64,000 bases of DNA from assembly GCA_013339765.2 (NCBI GenBank), contig CM023451.1:153366623-153430622 (forward strand), given 5' to 3'. Source of the stretch: Haemaphysalis longicornis. Taxonomy: Eukaryota > Arthropoda > Arachnida > Ixodida > Ixodidae. This document shows positions 19,940 to 31,515 of the stretch, in pieces. The notes beneath the pieces were generated by a model, which had not been told where the DNA came from, made no database searches, and worked only from the letters and a program-made list of their open reading frames with translations. A program made the position numbers and the translations under genes. The number at the start of each line of letters is the position of its first letter. The stretch's first letter is position 1.

Positions 19940-21760
19940 ATTGACGTTCCGAAGAGGTTAAACTTGAAAATATTGGGTTTTCGCCTGTGTTCGCGCACGA
20001 AATATCGGCTTAAAAGAAGTTAAACCTCGAGACCCCCAGACATCCAACTCCACCTTCATGGCCAAGCTGTGCACAGAGTTTTTACAGCCCGCATACTGGG
20101 CCTCATAGTCGACGCCAACCTACGCAACCAAAGTGAAGTTAGCGCATTAAGAGGTACTTGCCTACGACCTCTCGATATACTCAAACGGTGCGCAGGTTAT
20201 GAGTGGGGTTGTTCTACCAAGACGCTCCTTCGCCTACACCGAGGTCTATTTCAATCTAGGATACTATACGGGCTACCGCACATCTGCCCTACCAAGACCC
20301 AAGCTAATAAGCTCGAGGTTTTGAACAGGCGGGGCATCAAAATAGCCCTTGGACTTCCAGCACAGACTCCCAGCTTGGACCTCTACACAGAGGCTGGTAT
20401 GAACACCCTTGCCCACCTCACCTCCGACACGCATCTAGCGCGGAACAGCATCGCCTAGCTATGACACCAGCCGGACGTTGCATCATAAAGCAATATCTCA
20501 AACAGCGACCGCAAGGACCCAGAAGGCAGTTCCCGCGAGCCCCGTGGACAGCAGATGTGGCCGCATGAGCTCCAATTCCTGGACACCGCACCGGCCTTCA
20601 TGACTGGAGGGCTGAGCAACGGAAACTGGCCCGAGAATCCTTGGCACTTAAACGACTAGACGAGGACTATAACACGGCTCTCACGGTTTTCACCGACGGC
20701 TCAGTTGATCCAGTCACTGGGCGGGTGGGTGCTGCCTTCGTGTGTCCCGAATGCGATGAAAAGCGTAAGATACACCTTTTCGACAACCCGACACCTGAGA
20801 TGGCCGAACTGATGGCCATTCAGCGAGCTGTTCAACGGCTTGAAACGCAAGAACGTTTCAAAGAATCGGTGATTCTTACAGACGCGATCAACGTCCTACG
20901 CTGCTTAAAGCGACCAGATGAAACCTCCGAGGTCATCTTAAATACCCGGGAACGACTCAGAACGCTGCGGACCCGCGGAAGTCTTGTGACCTTTTATGGA
21001 TACCGGTTCACGCGGGAATCTCATGCAAAGGCAAGGCCCACGCACATGCGCAGCAAGCCGCAAGGGACACAACAACTGGGAAAAGCTGCATCACCGGGCT
21101 CACCCCTTCTCTTATGAGCATGGACATTCTCCTGAGCTTCCTTCGGTTATAGTGCCATCATCTGCATCTCAGGATGAGCAGACGGATGAGAACTGTGAAA
21201 ACACAGCGGTGGAACCTTCACCTACTTCGAGCTCGGAGTTCTACACCCGCCGCAACGTGGAAAGGAAGCTGAAACTGTGAGCAGCTCCAGGAGGGAAGCG
21301 TCCAGACATTGGCGCACTATCGTTCACAGGATTATAACTGGATCGGCAAGAACACCACACTTTCGCGCTGCAGTATACGCCAGTCTAGATGATCCCGAGT
21401 GTTCACGGTGCTCAGCCAATAACGACATTGCACACATCCTGTCGGGCTGCCCTCGCTTTGCCGACTGTCGACAACAAGCCTTCAAAAACATAGGATTGGC
21501 AAGCCCACCCAGCCCTAATGATTGGCTTTATCCAAGTCGTTCCTATCAGAGCGAACAACGGCGCCTGGTCACCGCTCTACGAAACTACGTCGAGAACTCT
21601 GGCATTCACCATTTCCTTTAATTTCATACCCAATTGGATGTATCATACTTTTTCCCCAACTGCCATTACCTAATCCCTCTCCCCTAGACACCGAAATTCG
21701 CTAAAGCGTAATGTGGCGTCTTTGTATCTCTTGTACATCAAATAAATGCGTGTTACCACC
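19940..21760 (+). mobile_element. LINE (reverse transcriptase thumb, RNase H, zinc knuckle), 5'-truncated
   Basis: This is the longest LINE tail in the window. It opens with ILGFRLCSRTKYRLKR and HRVFTARILGLIVDAN (end of the reverse transcriptase). RNase H follows at about 20,680-20,900, with VFTDGSV, EMAELMAIQRAV and ILTDAINVLRC carrying the three acidic positions. A C-terminal knuckle CSRCSANNDIAHILSGCP lies at about 21,400-21,453. It ends at 21,621, with a 3' UTR reaching AATAAATGCGT and (ACC)n near 21,740-21,766. Three frames are needed and there are internal stops, so it is dead. RNase H plus a C-terminal knuckle fits the I superfamily. Confidence 0.82.
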
Positions 21761-21766
21761 ACCACC

Positions 21767-22799
21767 TCGATAGCTGTTACAAGGAGATTTATCGCCTTCC
21801 TGCCATTCTTGGGGGGCTGACGAGAATGAAGATGGTTGATTTCTAATATCTCTTAGATCTATCCATAGTATGTACTTGTGGCCCTCCCTTTTATTAGGGA
21901 CAAGATAAGGGAGTAGGAGGGATGTGGCAACGTGAACCGTTATAATGCCCAATATTTGGCCTGTAGAAAAGGCCAAACGGTGTCTTCTGCCTCTCTATTG
22001 GCGGTGAGCGCGACCATGGGCGGCACTGCGAAGCGCCTCCGTGATGTCGGCTGAGGGATTCTCGCATTTGTCGTCTGCTTCACTCAAACAAGCTTTCCCT
22101 GCTCTTTCTTGGTGCTCGGTTGACGTATTATGCTTGCCCGCACCAGATTTTGCGTGTGTGTAACTTTTTATTATAATAATAGACTGAAAATAGCATACAC
22201 TAGCTCAAGGCGTCAGTTTAAGTATAGTTTGGATACTGCTACGGAAGAAATATTGCCGGCGTCGCCTTCTTCCTTGCGGAGCCGGTTCTGTGCGGAGCGC
22301 GAAGAGTAGGAGCTAGGCGTCAGCTTCTTTATTAAGCAGTCTTTCGAACAAAGGGAACAGCCAGCTGCTGGTAACCAACAACAGCGAAAATACAAGACCA
22401 AAACAAATTCCTGGCCTGCGGGGCTGTCGGATTTGGCAGAAGCCATTACGATTCCCCGTAATCATAAGGTAAGACAGTTTTTGCAACCTTGCCAAACACT
22501 CAAAAGTATTGTATCACGTCACTTTACGTTGTCATGGCGTGAAAGTATGCCGGCAGGTACTATGGGCTGCAAAAACTGTAGATAGTTCCAAATAACTCGT
22601 TCTGTATATAGGCACGCGCTGGTTTTATGCCAGACTTCTAACCAGTATAGAGGTTTATTGGGAAAAACGAGTCACGTCTACGGCAAAGATGCAGTAACTA
22701 TATGTTGAGACCTGAAGGGACATTTTGGCACATTTCCCGCATCCATATCTTTTAAATATTCAGATATGCGTTATAACAAAACTGTACTTAAGAGGAGGA
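21767..22799. other. Intergenic, nothing recognised
   Basis: No coding region or clear repeat is visible. This is the last part of the 4.6 kb that separates the two halves of duplication copy 1. Confidence 0.4.
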
Positions 22800-23937
22800 T
22801 GAGAAGGAGGGGAACACGAGGAGGAAACGTTATTTAATAGTGAAATCGAGTTGATTTGTTGGCCGAGTCCTCAGTCCAGGAAAAGAGAGTAAGAGTAATT
22901 TTTCTTAATTCATAGAACGCCATTGCGAGTAGACCAGGATTTGCTCTTGACGCCTGGAGTGGTTGCAAAACAATAAACAGCTGCTTGGAAATATTCATCG
23001 GTTTCGATTCTTGTCATTTAAGCACGTATACTATTTATTGCGTTCGTTAGCGAGTATATCAAGCCTTCAACACCGTAATCATGTCATAATTGTTCGGGTT
23101 GAGAGTCAGTTCGATATGATAGCGATGCTTACGACAGGAATTCGGAGCACAAAAGGCGCCTTCAAGTATTCTGGACAACGTTGTCTGGGGCGTGATCGCG
23201 GTGGCGTAGCACGAACCTTGTTATTGTATTGCACGGGAATGAAGAACGCACGCTGCGGATATGCACCTTTGTTCAAGCAGCCATAACGAAAGCCAATTTG
23301 TGGAGAAAGGAATGTATGAAATACGGCCTGAAGAAAATATCCACACGATCTTTGCGTGCCTCCCAGACACCCCCAAACCTACTAATAAGACGTCTGTGAC
23401 TGTGCAGAAAAATTAAGGTGTTGGGAGCAGAAAAAAATTTCATATGATGCAAGTAAACAACAACGAAAGGAATAATAGATATCCGCTTTATTTCATGCTG
23501 TCCGTTGCGCGTGTACGGGCCCGCAGCTTGGTACGTAACATTAGACTGTTTAGTCTTTATAAGAGCATCTCAAAAATACTGTAGGGAAGCCTACTCATTT
23601 TGACTGTTTATCGAGGAGCTCCGAGCGCTGAACCTCCCGAATGAGCTAGAAAGCACTAGTTACACACGATCTTTTGACCGATGCTCTGAAGAAAATTGTT
23701 CTCTCTCTTGCCGTGCGTTGCAAACTGGGGGGGGGATACAACTTGAAATTATTCAGATGTGTCAGAAGCTGGCAGAAAAAAAAAACGGAATAATTAGAAA
23801 TACGCTTTTAATGCACTAAAGCACCAAAGCGGGCGTTTCCTAGCACAGGCACTGCTGCCCCTCACAAACGGAGTGTAGCAGACGACAGCGGCGTGAGTAC
23901 CTATGCCGAAGTCAGGAGCCAGGGGGCGCCAGTCCAA
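22800..23937 (+). repeat. Segmental duplication, copy 1, part 2 (non-coding)
   Basis: Collinear with about 44,830-45,962. Shared landmarks include GTGAAATCGAGTTG, CCTCAGTCCAGGAAAAGAGA, GCCTGGAGTGGTTGCAAAAC and ACGCCATTGCGAG-type blocks. Homology stops at GAGCCAGGGGGC (ends near 23,937 and 45,961), which marks the right breakpoint. No gene is seen. Poly-G (23,728-23,736) and poly-A runs occur. Confidence 0.85.
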
Positions 23938-24529
23938 CGTCTCACCGCCGATAGCGTCCTTGTTCCTTGCTTTTATTGTGGTCCGGAGTTTTGCCTCCCG
24001 TAAAATCCACCCTCTCCCTATCCTCTTTAGGAACCCATTATAGCTAGTGCCCGAAACACTTTTACCGTTTTTTCTCCTTTCTTCCCTTTCAATGCGTACA
24101 CGGGAAAGGAGGTCAACAGAAAACACCCCACCCTCTTTGTCCTCACAACCAGACCACTCCAAAAGGCTATTCAGCAGCCAGCGGGCGCCTGCGAAGTTCG
24201 TGTTCTTTTTTCAAGCGAATCTCTAGTGTCCTCACTGCTGCCGTCGTACGCCACTACGCTTTGCTGGAAAGACCACTTTCTCTGACGATGATGATGAATG
24301 ATCGTGGGTGAACTGAAAGAAAAGTCGGTTTAGCGACAATAAAAGCGGAAACATTAGTCGTCGAGTTTGTTGTTCCATCGTTGAGTTTAATCGCGACCAC
24401 TCTTGAACGCGAACCGTTCTCGTAGTTGATTGTTTAGTTTGCCAATCCCAACCAAAGTGCTGCATACCTGAAGAGGATCACATACTCGTAGTGTGAAATT
24501 GGCTGCCGTAATGGGTAGGCCGTGTGTGG
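23938..24529. other. Intergenic, nothing recognised
   Basis: Sequence between the right breakpoint of the M13 duplication and the outer end of inverted arm L. No gene or repeat is identified. Confidence 0.4.
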
Positions 24530-24664
24530 TTCGTTCAGAGGGGGAGCAGGCAGCCTTCCAGCAACGTCAGTGCTCGTCGGGAGGATCCGCAGTTCCATCT
24601 CGCCGAAACTACAGAGGCCAAGTGACGTCGAGGAAATATTGAGGTCCGCAATGGGGATAAAGAG

Positions 24665-25305
24665 CGAGAGAAACTCTTTATTACAGAGGAAAATGCAGAG
24701 AAGTTTGCCGAGATCAGTACGCCGGCATGCTACTATGCGGGGAAAGGAGGAGAGGAAAGAAGGTAGTAGGTGTAGTGAAGGAGAGGAGAGGAGTAGTAGA
24801 GAAAAAAATAAAATATGATCCTTCTTCAGGGCATTGAGTTCAAAGGTTCTTGATATGAAGACACGGCCTAAATTTCGTGGACACACCAATGTCCTGGAGG
24901 AATTCGAATAGCGCGGGCAAGATTTTGCGCTGAGCGGAGGGAGAGGGCCATGGTCCAAGTACCAATCTCAGTGTCAATGGTCTAGCGTGGAGGCAATCAA
25001 TTTTATGTTGTAAACGGCACCTTGTAGTAGGCATAGGCAGAGCACTCCAGTAATATATGTTCAACAGTTTCAAGTGAACCACAATTATCGCAATATGGGC
25101 TTGATGTCTGGCCGATCCGATGTAGATAGGAGTTTGTTAGTGCTGCATTAAGACGAAGCGTATGGAACAACGTCTCCAAGTGGCGGGGTAGACGCTCTGG
25201 CAGCCGCATTCTGACATATGGGTCTATGGAATGTAAAAAAAAAAACCGTAATGATGCTGCTGCAAGAACCTCAAACGGTTCCTTTTCCGATAGAGCTAGT
25301 GCCTT
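24665..25305 (-). mobile_element. LINE 3' end inserted in arm L
   Basis: The minus strand gives SIDPYVRMRLPERLP, LHTLRLNAALTNSYLHRIG and a zinc knuckle CDNCGSLETVEHILLEC (about 25,050-25,110), followed by a 3' end AATAAAGAGTTTCTCTCGCT. It is absent from the matching place in arm R (about 48,300-48,370). It is 5'-truncated. The exact target duplication could not be fixed by eye. Confidence 0.7.
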
Positions 25306-26020
25306 TGTCATTGTGGCGGCATCATGCTTGCTTCGGCAGCTCCGCCGTAAGAGACGAAACGGTAAACCATCGCACAAAGCGACGCCCAGCACGGCCCTGA
25401 ATAGTGTGCAAATGTAAAGTCGTGTGTGTCTTAGTGATCCTAATTGAGTCAATACTACCGCACTTAAAGAATGTACCTTCATTCTCTAAGTTTACTTCAA
25501 ACAAAGAACTACTTCTCTGAGTAACGACAGCGATGGGAAAACGCAAGGCTTTAGTGCGTCGACCCGCGTCGAACCCGCCAAATCAGCGCTATATCAGAGC
25601 CAAGCAAACGATCAGACTTAACGATCAAACGACGAACTCAACGAATAAGCTTCGCGTTTTCCCATCATGGTCGTTAGACAGATGGGTAGTTGATTTTTTA
25701 GACTTTTCATCGCGCATTCGGAATACATTGGGGATACGTCGCACAGTCTTTGCCCTGATTATTTGATGGGGACGTTTAGTCCTGCTCGTAGCTAGCTTCT
25801 TAAATTTTAGAAGAAGTCAGTAGCCATGAACGGGCTGTCATTACCTGCCACGTTCTTTCCAGAAAAAAGAAGGCGGTAATTTAAAAAGAATACAGCCGCA
25901 AAAACCTTGCTGTCGGAAGCTGCACTTCAGATCCCGTGCTTCGAGAACCTAGAAGGACGTGCGGTTGATCGTTTTAAAGCAATGTGGCAATGAAATTCTG
26001 GAAGCAGTGCCCTGATTTAG

Positions 26021-26163
26021 CTGTAGGCTGGGCTAGTTGGTAATTCATAGTGATCAAATGTAGCGCAGCCGAAACACACGGGACGGAAAGAATAACACAC
26101 GGACGAGCGCTCGTCCGTGTGTATTCTTTCCGTCCCGAGTGTATCTGCTGCGCTACATTTGAT
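26021..26163 (+). mobile_element. GTTGGT-headed hairpin element C, with empty site
   Basis: The head GGCTGGGCTAGTTGGTAATT (26,026-26,045) is followed by a hairpin with arms of about 56 bases (26,053-26,108 and 26,109-26,163) meeting at a GAGCGCTC centre. The element is flanked by perfect 11-bp copies of CCCTGATTTAG (26,010-26,020 and 26,164-26,174). Arm R has a single uninterrupted CCCTGAGTTAG at the matching site (reverse of about 47,617-47,627). This is a clean insertion with a target duplication. Confidence 0.85.
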
Positions 26164-27085
26164 CCCTGATTTAGATAAAGGAATTCGAAAAAGCATTATT
26201 TTTTATGAAGGGCTGTTGTCCGCAGGACGAAAACGCGGAATAGCGTACTAACTGGTAATGTAATAAGTATTGCTCAATGACGTTCCCAGCATTAAGACAC
26301 AAGCAAGAATAAGCGCGGTCGTGGTGGTATAAGAATATGAGAAAATCCATACAAGGACGGTGCGCTAGAGTAATCAGCGATGCTGATTGCCTTCTTGCAT
26401 TACGTAAGTATTCTCGTGCATGGAACATACTGATTGTGTAACAGAACTGGTCTTGAAAAACGTTTATTTATAGGCCTTTTTCAAGTGGTTGGGTGGCACT
26501 CCACTGGGATATTGTGCCGTGTTCTACAGCTCCCGGCTGGGTTCAGCATGGGTGGTAGCCTTAGACCAGGCACGGCCACTCGAATGGAAAGGAACTTCGT
26601 GGCATCGAGCGGCAGTGGTACAGGGCTCCAATGCCCTCTACTGCCTTGCGTGCGCGATGAACCAGACGATATAGACACGCGGCCGAGTGGACAATCGTCT
26701 AGCTGACGTCGACACTTCATCGTATGCGCCTACAGCCCTCTTGCTGGATAAAAAAAACAGTGTTTGTGCCAAGATGCTGTTGGTTTACAATGAGTATCAT
26801 GTTGCTTGACACATAGTCACTCTCAAAATATGGTTACGTTAAAATAATGTTGAATATAGGCCTAACAACATACCCACTCCTGAAAGTGGATTGGCCAGTC
26901 ACGGTGACAGCTGTGTCAGGAGCTCATGTGTGCTTCGCCAAAGCAGCCCATTCTCATGTGCATGTACGAAAAAGCAAGCCAATGTTGGCTGCTCGGCAGA
27001 CCTCTACTTATAATAAGAGGTAGCCCTTCCTTACAGGCACACGGAATTCTCACATACCTACTCAAGATAATGGTTAGTAACATAT

Positions 27086-27684
27086 CCAGGACATAGTGGA
27101 CACTTATCCATGTCGTGTGCGCGTGTCATGGCGCCAACGGAAAAGCCACCCCGCAATGCAGGCTGCAGATACCGGAACACACCCCGTGCGTGTGCAATAT
27201 CCAGCACCTCTTGCACCTTCGTCAAGCGGTGTTCGCCTTGCAAGTGAAAAAGAACGTCTACAGCACACCGCGCGTGCTCTCATACCCCCGCGCGGTACGG
27301 ATCTCCCTGGCGGGTTGTCTCGCCAAGATGAGGTCCTGCTCAGACGTCTTCGCCTGGGAGTCGCCCTCAAGCCAGCTGTGACGAGGTCCTGGCCACCTCA
27401 TACAATGCCCCTTTTCAAGCTCCACCCTGCCCCTTTTGTCCCCGCTCCAGTTGACCAGGCTACAGCAGAGCACCAGGTGTGGAGTTGCCCTGCTCTGCGA
27501 AGCCTACGCGCTGTGCACATCGCCACCTGCGGCCCCGCACCCCGGACGTCCGCCAGATTTCATGGCGTGGATACAAGGACCACATCATGGCTCCCCTGCT
27601 CCGATTCCTTCGGGAATCCGGAGTGTATCTGTACATTTAATTTCCCCTTATGCTGAATAGCAAACCTCCACAAAAAAAAACAAC
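27086..27684 (+). mobile_element. 5'-truncated LINE with poly-A and target duplication
   Basis: The frame across 27,096-27,656 reads like a LINE C-terminus: DLPGGLSRQDEVLLRRLR, LGVALKPAVTRSW, then QATAEHQVWSCPALRSLR with the last zinc ligands. The 3' end is a run of A (27,672-27,680). AACATAT flanks it at 27,079-27,085 and 27,685-27,691, and arm R carries the site without the insert (near 46,740). Although the frame is 186 codons long, it is a retrotransposon fragment and not a host gene. Confidence 0.8.
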
Positions 27685-28114
27685 AACATATATTTTCGGT
27701 CTACTTCAGCCGTAACGTTTGTTACTATTTGCAATGAATTTAAAATATTTTAAAGCAGTCATGGTAATGTTAGCTTCGGTAAATTCGCAAGCATCTGCAG
27801 TGTAAGTCGTTTGCAAGGTTGACAATTCCGTTTTTTTTCGCTGAGGTCAGTCAACAAGGATGAGCATATGTATAATCGCCGCAGCAATGATGTAATTCGT
27901 TTACGTTACAAACAGAATTACTCCTGACCTAACACTTGTACATGGCTTCCTTTTGTTGACTAATTCGCGGCTGTGTGAATTTAGACTGCTGACTGAATTC
28001 AAGAAAACCCTATTAAGAGTAATGTTTGCCGGACTTTCTACGAGCTCTTCAGTGGACAGTCGTTTCGGCCGTGGTCAGTAAACATACCCCTTTATGGCTG
28101 CCGTAAAACAACCG

Positions 28115-29757
28115 TTAAAGGGACGCTGAAGTGAATTTGTCAAGCTCCCATTTTGGCTTGCAGTGCGTAGACTGGCTCAAATTAACACACTTTTCATCGT
28201 TTATCCGGTTGATAAGTCAGGTAATTATTTTATAAAGCCCGATAGAAGAAAAACTACCATGCGCGGTCTGCAGTGGCCGCACCAACTAAACGCTGTGACG
28301 ACGGGAGGAGATGCACCGAGATTGGACGATGTCCAAGATTACCATTCAAACAAGTTTCGGTTTCGGTTCTATATATGTATAAAAAAAAACATGCTTGACA
28401 TCCGACGGCATCGTTGCATGGGGCATTCTCGATTTCTCAGTAATCGTCGTACCGCGCTTCTGCCATGTTGTCGGCTGTAAAATGCATAAGATGAGCCTCC
28501 CAGGACGGCTTGGAATCGTAGCAATCACTAGCCGAGGCCTACGCAGTGGGTGAACGCCCTCCGCGTACCCGCAGACGGTCAAGTGCCATGCGCTTTTCCC
28601 CCATATTTGGAGCTTGTCTCACTCATGCCTGTATCGTAAAAAGCGTGTTCGCACCAGGCCAAGGGTCTGCTGATTCTGGCCAGTGCCCACTGCCCGCAAG
28701 CAGTTGGTGCTTATGGCAACAGCACGCCAACGACAACTCGCTAGCGCGTCAGTGTTAGCTTGCGCGCGTTCTGTGAACTATTTCGTGGAACAGTGAACGC
28801 TACGGCCCAAAAATGTTGAACTCAATATAGAAAACATCAGCCGAAAACGAAAAAAGTCAATTTACAGAAAAAAAAAGCATGTACCCTCGGGGATTCGCAC
28901 TTGTGACTTGCAAAATAACATACCTAGCGCTCGAGACCACTCGGCCACGGGCCAGCGCCGTCGACTGCGGAAATATAAGGTATTATAATGTATGACCAGT
29001 TTACACTTTTATTTAGTTTTAGCGTTTTAAGCAGCTTAGGTGACTATTTGTTATATAGCAGTGCAGTAAGCGTCCCCCAAATTCCCACAATATCTCAGGT
29101 CTAGCAACTGCGTTTCTTAGACCGAAAAGTGTTCGCAAATGCGTAGTCGTGCTGCTGACCGCTGTGCTTGTTCGCCCAGCACAAAAAAAGTGCTTCCTGC
29201 GCCTTAGTGTTTACGGCGTACGGTAAAAGTTTCAGTTGATTTTATTTCCTTAGTACCTATATTGACTTCGCTGACTCTTCTCCTGCCTTCAAGTGGCCTT
29301 AGGTTTTCTGCTAGCGTACCAGTCAGCGAAGCATCGCATGTGCGCTTGTGCAGCGCTTGTGTGGAGCGACCTGAACTTGGAGCTTGATACAGTGTACAAA
29401 CTAACAAAGTAATAAAGCCACATTCATCCATCCACAAACGTGTCGTGGCTTAGTTTCAACTGAGGGAAGAAATTGCGACGACTCGTCGGCGGCCGCCGGA
29501 CTAAACGCTGTGTCGGTGAGCCGTGCAATTGCGCAGTCAAGCCAAGTCATCTCCTCCTGACGTCAACACGAAAAACAGCAACAGAAATATGGGCGAGGAT
29601 GCAGGAGAGGAGGACAGCATTTACGAATTGATTTTTCTACTGAATAAATTCGCGTAACGCCACTAAGAGAGGGCCGAAACATGGCCTATGGACTGCGGAC
29701 TAAAATTTGCTCTAGTAATCCCCGCGATGTTTACAAATCACATCAGTTTCCCTTTAA
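28115..29757. mobile_element. Non-autonomous piggyBac-like element (TTAA target)
   Basis: Both ends carry TTAA (28,115-28,118 and 29,754-29,757) followed by matching terminal inverted repeats. The left end reads AAAGGGACGCTGAAGTGAAT and the right end, reversed, reads AAAGGGAAACTGATGTGATT. Arm R holds the empty site with one TTAA (39,394-39,397) in the same flanks (CAAAACAACC...ATCGTGAAAC). Duplication of TTAA is the hallmark of piggyBac-type transposition. The 1.6-kb interior encodes no transposase and contains a tRNA-like segment (28,883-28,955), so it must be mobilised in trans or be a relic. Confidence 0.82.
28883..28955 (-). mobile_element. tRNA-like (Ser/Leu-type) segment or SINE head
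   Basis: On the minus strand GTGGCCGAGTGGTC resembles an A box and D arm, and GTGCGAATCCCCG resembles a B box and T arm, with a run of A beyond. The T-loop GTTC is changed to GTGC and no clean cloverleaf closes, so I read it as a tRNA-derived SINE or pseudogene and not as a functional tRNA. Confidence 0.4.
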
Positions 29758-31052
29758 ATCGTGAAACGTATTAGTTCGTCCGACTTTTCCTTCCACTTGC
29801 TAATCGCTGCGAAAAAAAAACAGGAAAGGTGGAAGGGGGAGAAAACAGTGTGACACACAACATAAATGTACACGTTCAGATTACAAAATAAACATTCTTC
29901 CGAGGTTTGGCTTACATGATCTTCTGCACGTATACAACACCCTGACAGCGTACCGTCGTTTGGATACGGTACCCATAAACACTTCCGAATACGAATATGG
30001 GTAAGTGATGCCGTCGTAGACTCCTTGGCGGGCCGGGGGCATCGCTCATGTAGCTTTCGCAACTACCAGGAAGAACCCGCCTTGCTTCCCAAGGGGACTC
30101 GTGTCCAGAGCTGTGGCGCTATGGAACGTTTGTTTTGGCGGGGCAGACGTTTCCTCTGCTTTCTGGCCGCAATGAACTTCGGGCAGTTTGTTATATCGAT
30201 AATAATGTGGGCGAAACTAATGTTACATATGAGGCCGAACTTGTCTGTATGCAAGGAAAAAACGTGAGGCCACGTATAACGTGGGCAATACGAATAACGG
30301 AACGACCACCAGTTGTGTACGTACAATCAAAACTATACAGGCATTCCAAAACTAGCTTGTCAGAACTTTGTCGTCGTGTGCGTTCGCTGTCTTAACGATT
30401 TATTTTAACCCTTATTCCAAGCAACATTAAGTCTGTACATGATTCGTAAGATCGGAAGAAGCAATTCTTACGAGCCCAACCGAAACTTACGGTGCCTAGT
30501 TCGCACAACGGCCGGAATGATAGTGCGCAAGTTCTAACAGGACACGTCCCGTCGTGCAATCAGCTCTGTCCGTGGTGAGGGGGTACAGATATGCTTCTGC
30601 AAGTAGTGCAGTCTTGGTGGCACGAATACAGCATGATGTGTGCGATGTGTGCGCACGCATGTTCATGGACGCAAAACATTGCCGACAGGGACGAAGGTGT
30701 GCTGAGCACACAATACCATTAAGAGTCGGAATGCCCAGAGGAATCAGTCAGCCTCTGCACGCATTCGTCTCCGTGCAACGACAGCCCACCACGGAATTTT
30801 GTCATTTGCTTTCCTACACAACGGTCATTCAACGAAGCAGATATTGACGGTCATTCTCGTATTTGGGAATGCCGGGGGCCTCGTTTAACAGGGTGGCATC
30901 GTTTCTGCCAACTTTTTTCTGTCTCTCTTCTCGCCGGGCTGGCACGTTCTAGCTCGCTGCCTTTGGAATACACGCTGCCTGTCACGCCCAGTGGTGGGCA
31001 CGTCGCTGTCAAAGGTAGTCATAATCGCGGGAGTCGGGACCGATTAATCCCC

Positions 31053-31515
31053 ACGCCCACCGAACCGAAGCGCGCCCTGCGATACTTTAGGTACAATGAG
31101 CTTTGCGGCGCAAGCTCTCGCGCAGAAATACGGCGCCTACGCGCGAACCCATCCTGTCTAATAGGGCGAGAAAAGCTTGCACACGAAAGCGCTCGCGAAG
31201 CAAAAGACCATCGCGTGGGAGTACGAATATTGCACTCCTGCAAAAAGAGAGGTGAAAATGTTTGCGCCCGAGCATAGCGCATCACCTCTCTCTTTTTTGT
31301 CCACGTCCCGAAAGCCCTGGACATTCAAAGTAAGAAAACGCGCCAGCATAAAGGGGATAAGTGCACAAGCCACGTTAACCATCCCATCCTCAAAACTCAC
31401 TTGCGTAGGACAGCACGTCGACTTCAATGCGCAATTCCTTGTCGTCGGAATCATCGGTGTCCGCTGACGACGACGGCAACGCCCGCTTGGACGCATCTAG
31501 GCGATCAGGGGGAGA
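31053..31515. other. Spacer of the inverted duplication, nothing coding
   Basis: Just beyond the inner edge of arm L. It has a small hairpin (CAAAAAGAGAGGTG at 31,240-31,253 pairing with CACCTCTCTCTTTTTTG at 31,283-31,299). No gene is recognised. Confidence 0.35.

Larger units (their letters stand above)
24530..31052 (-). repeat. Inverted segmental duplication, arm L
   Basis: Its reverse complement is collinear with 38,095-40,093 and 45,979-48,450. Matching landmarks are 24,530-24,620 with 48,375-48,450; 25,440-26,720 with 47,100-48,230; 26,760-27,080 with 46,740-47,080; 27,700-28,114 with 39,397-39,900; and 29,758-31,052 with 38,095-39,393. The differences are mainly four insertions in this arm (LINE at 24,665, hairpin at 26,021, LINE at 27,086, TTAA element at 28,115) and the M13 block in the other arm. 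No gene of its own is recognisable; frames such as that at 30,554 occur in both arms but match no family I know. Confidence 0.88.

Noticed and set aside
27096..27656. 186-codon open frame as a host gene
   Set aside because: It carries LINE C-terminal motifs, a poly-A tail and a target duplication, and is absent from the paralogous site.
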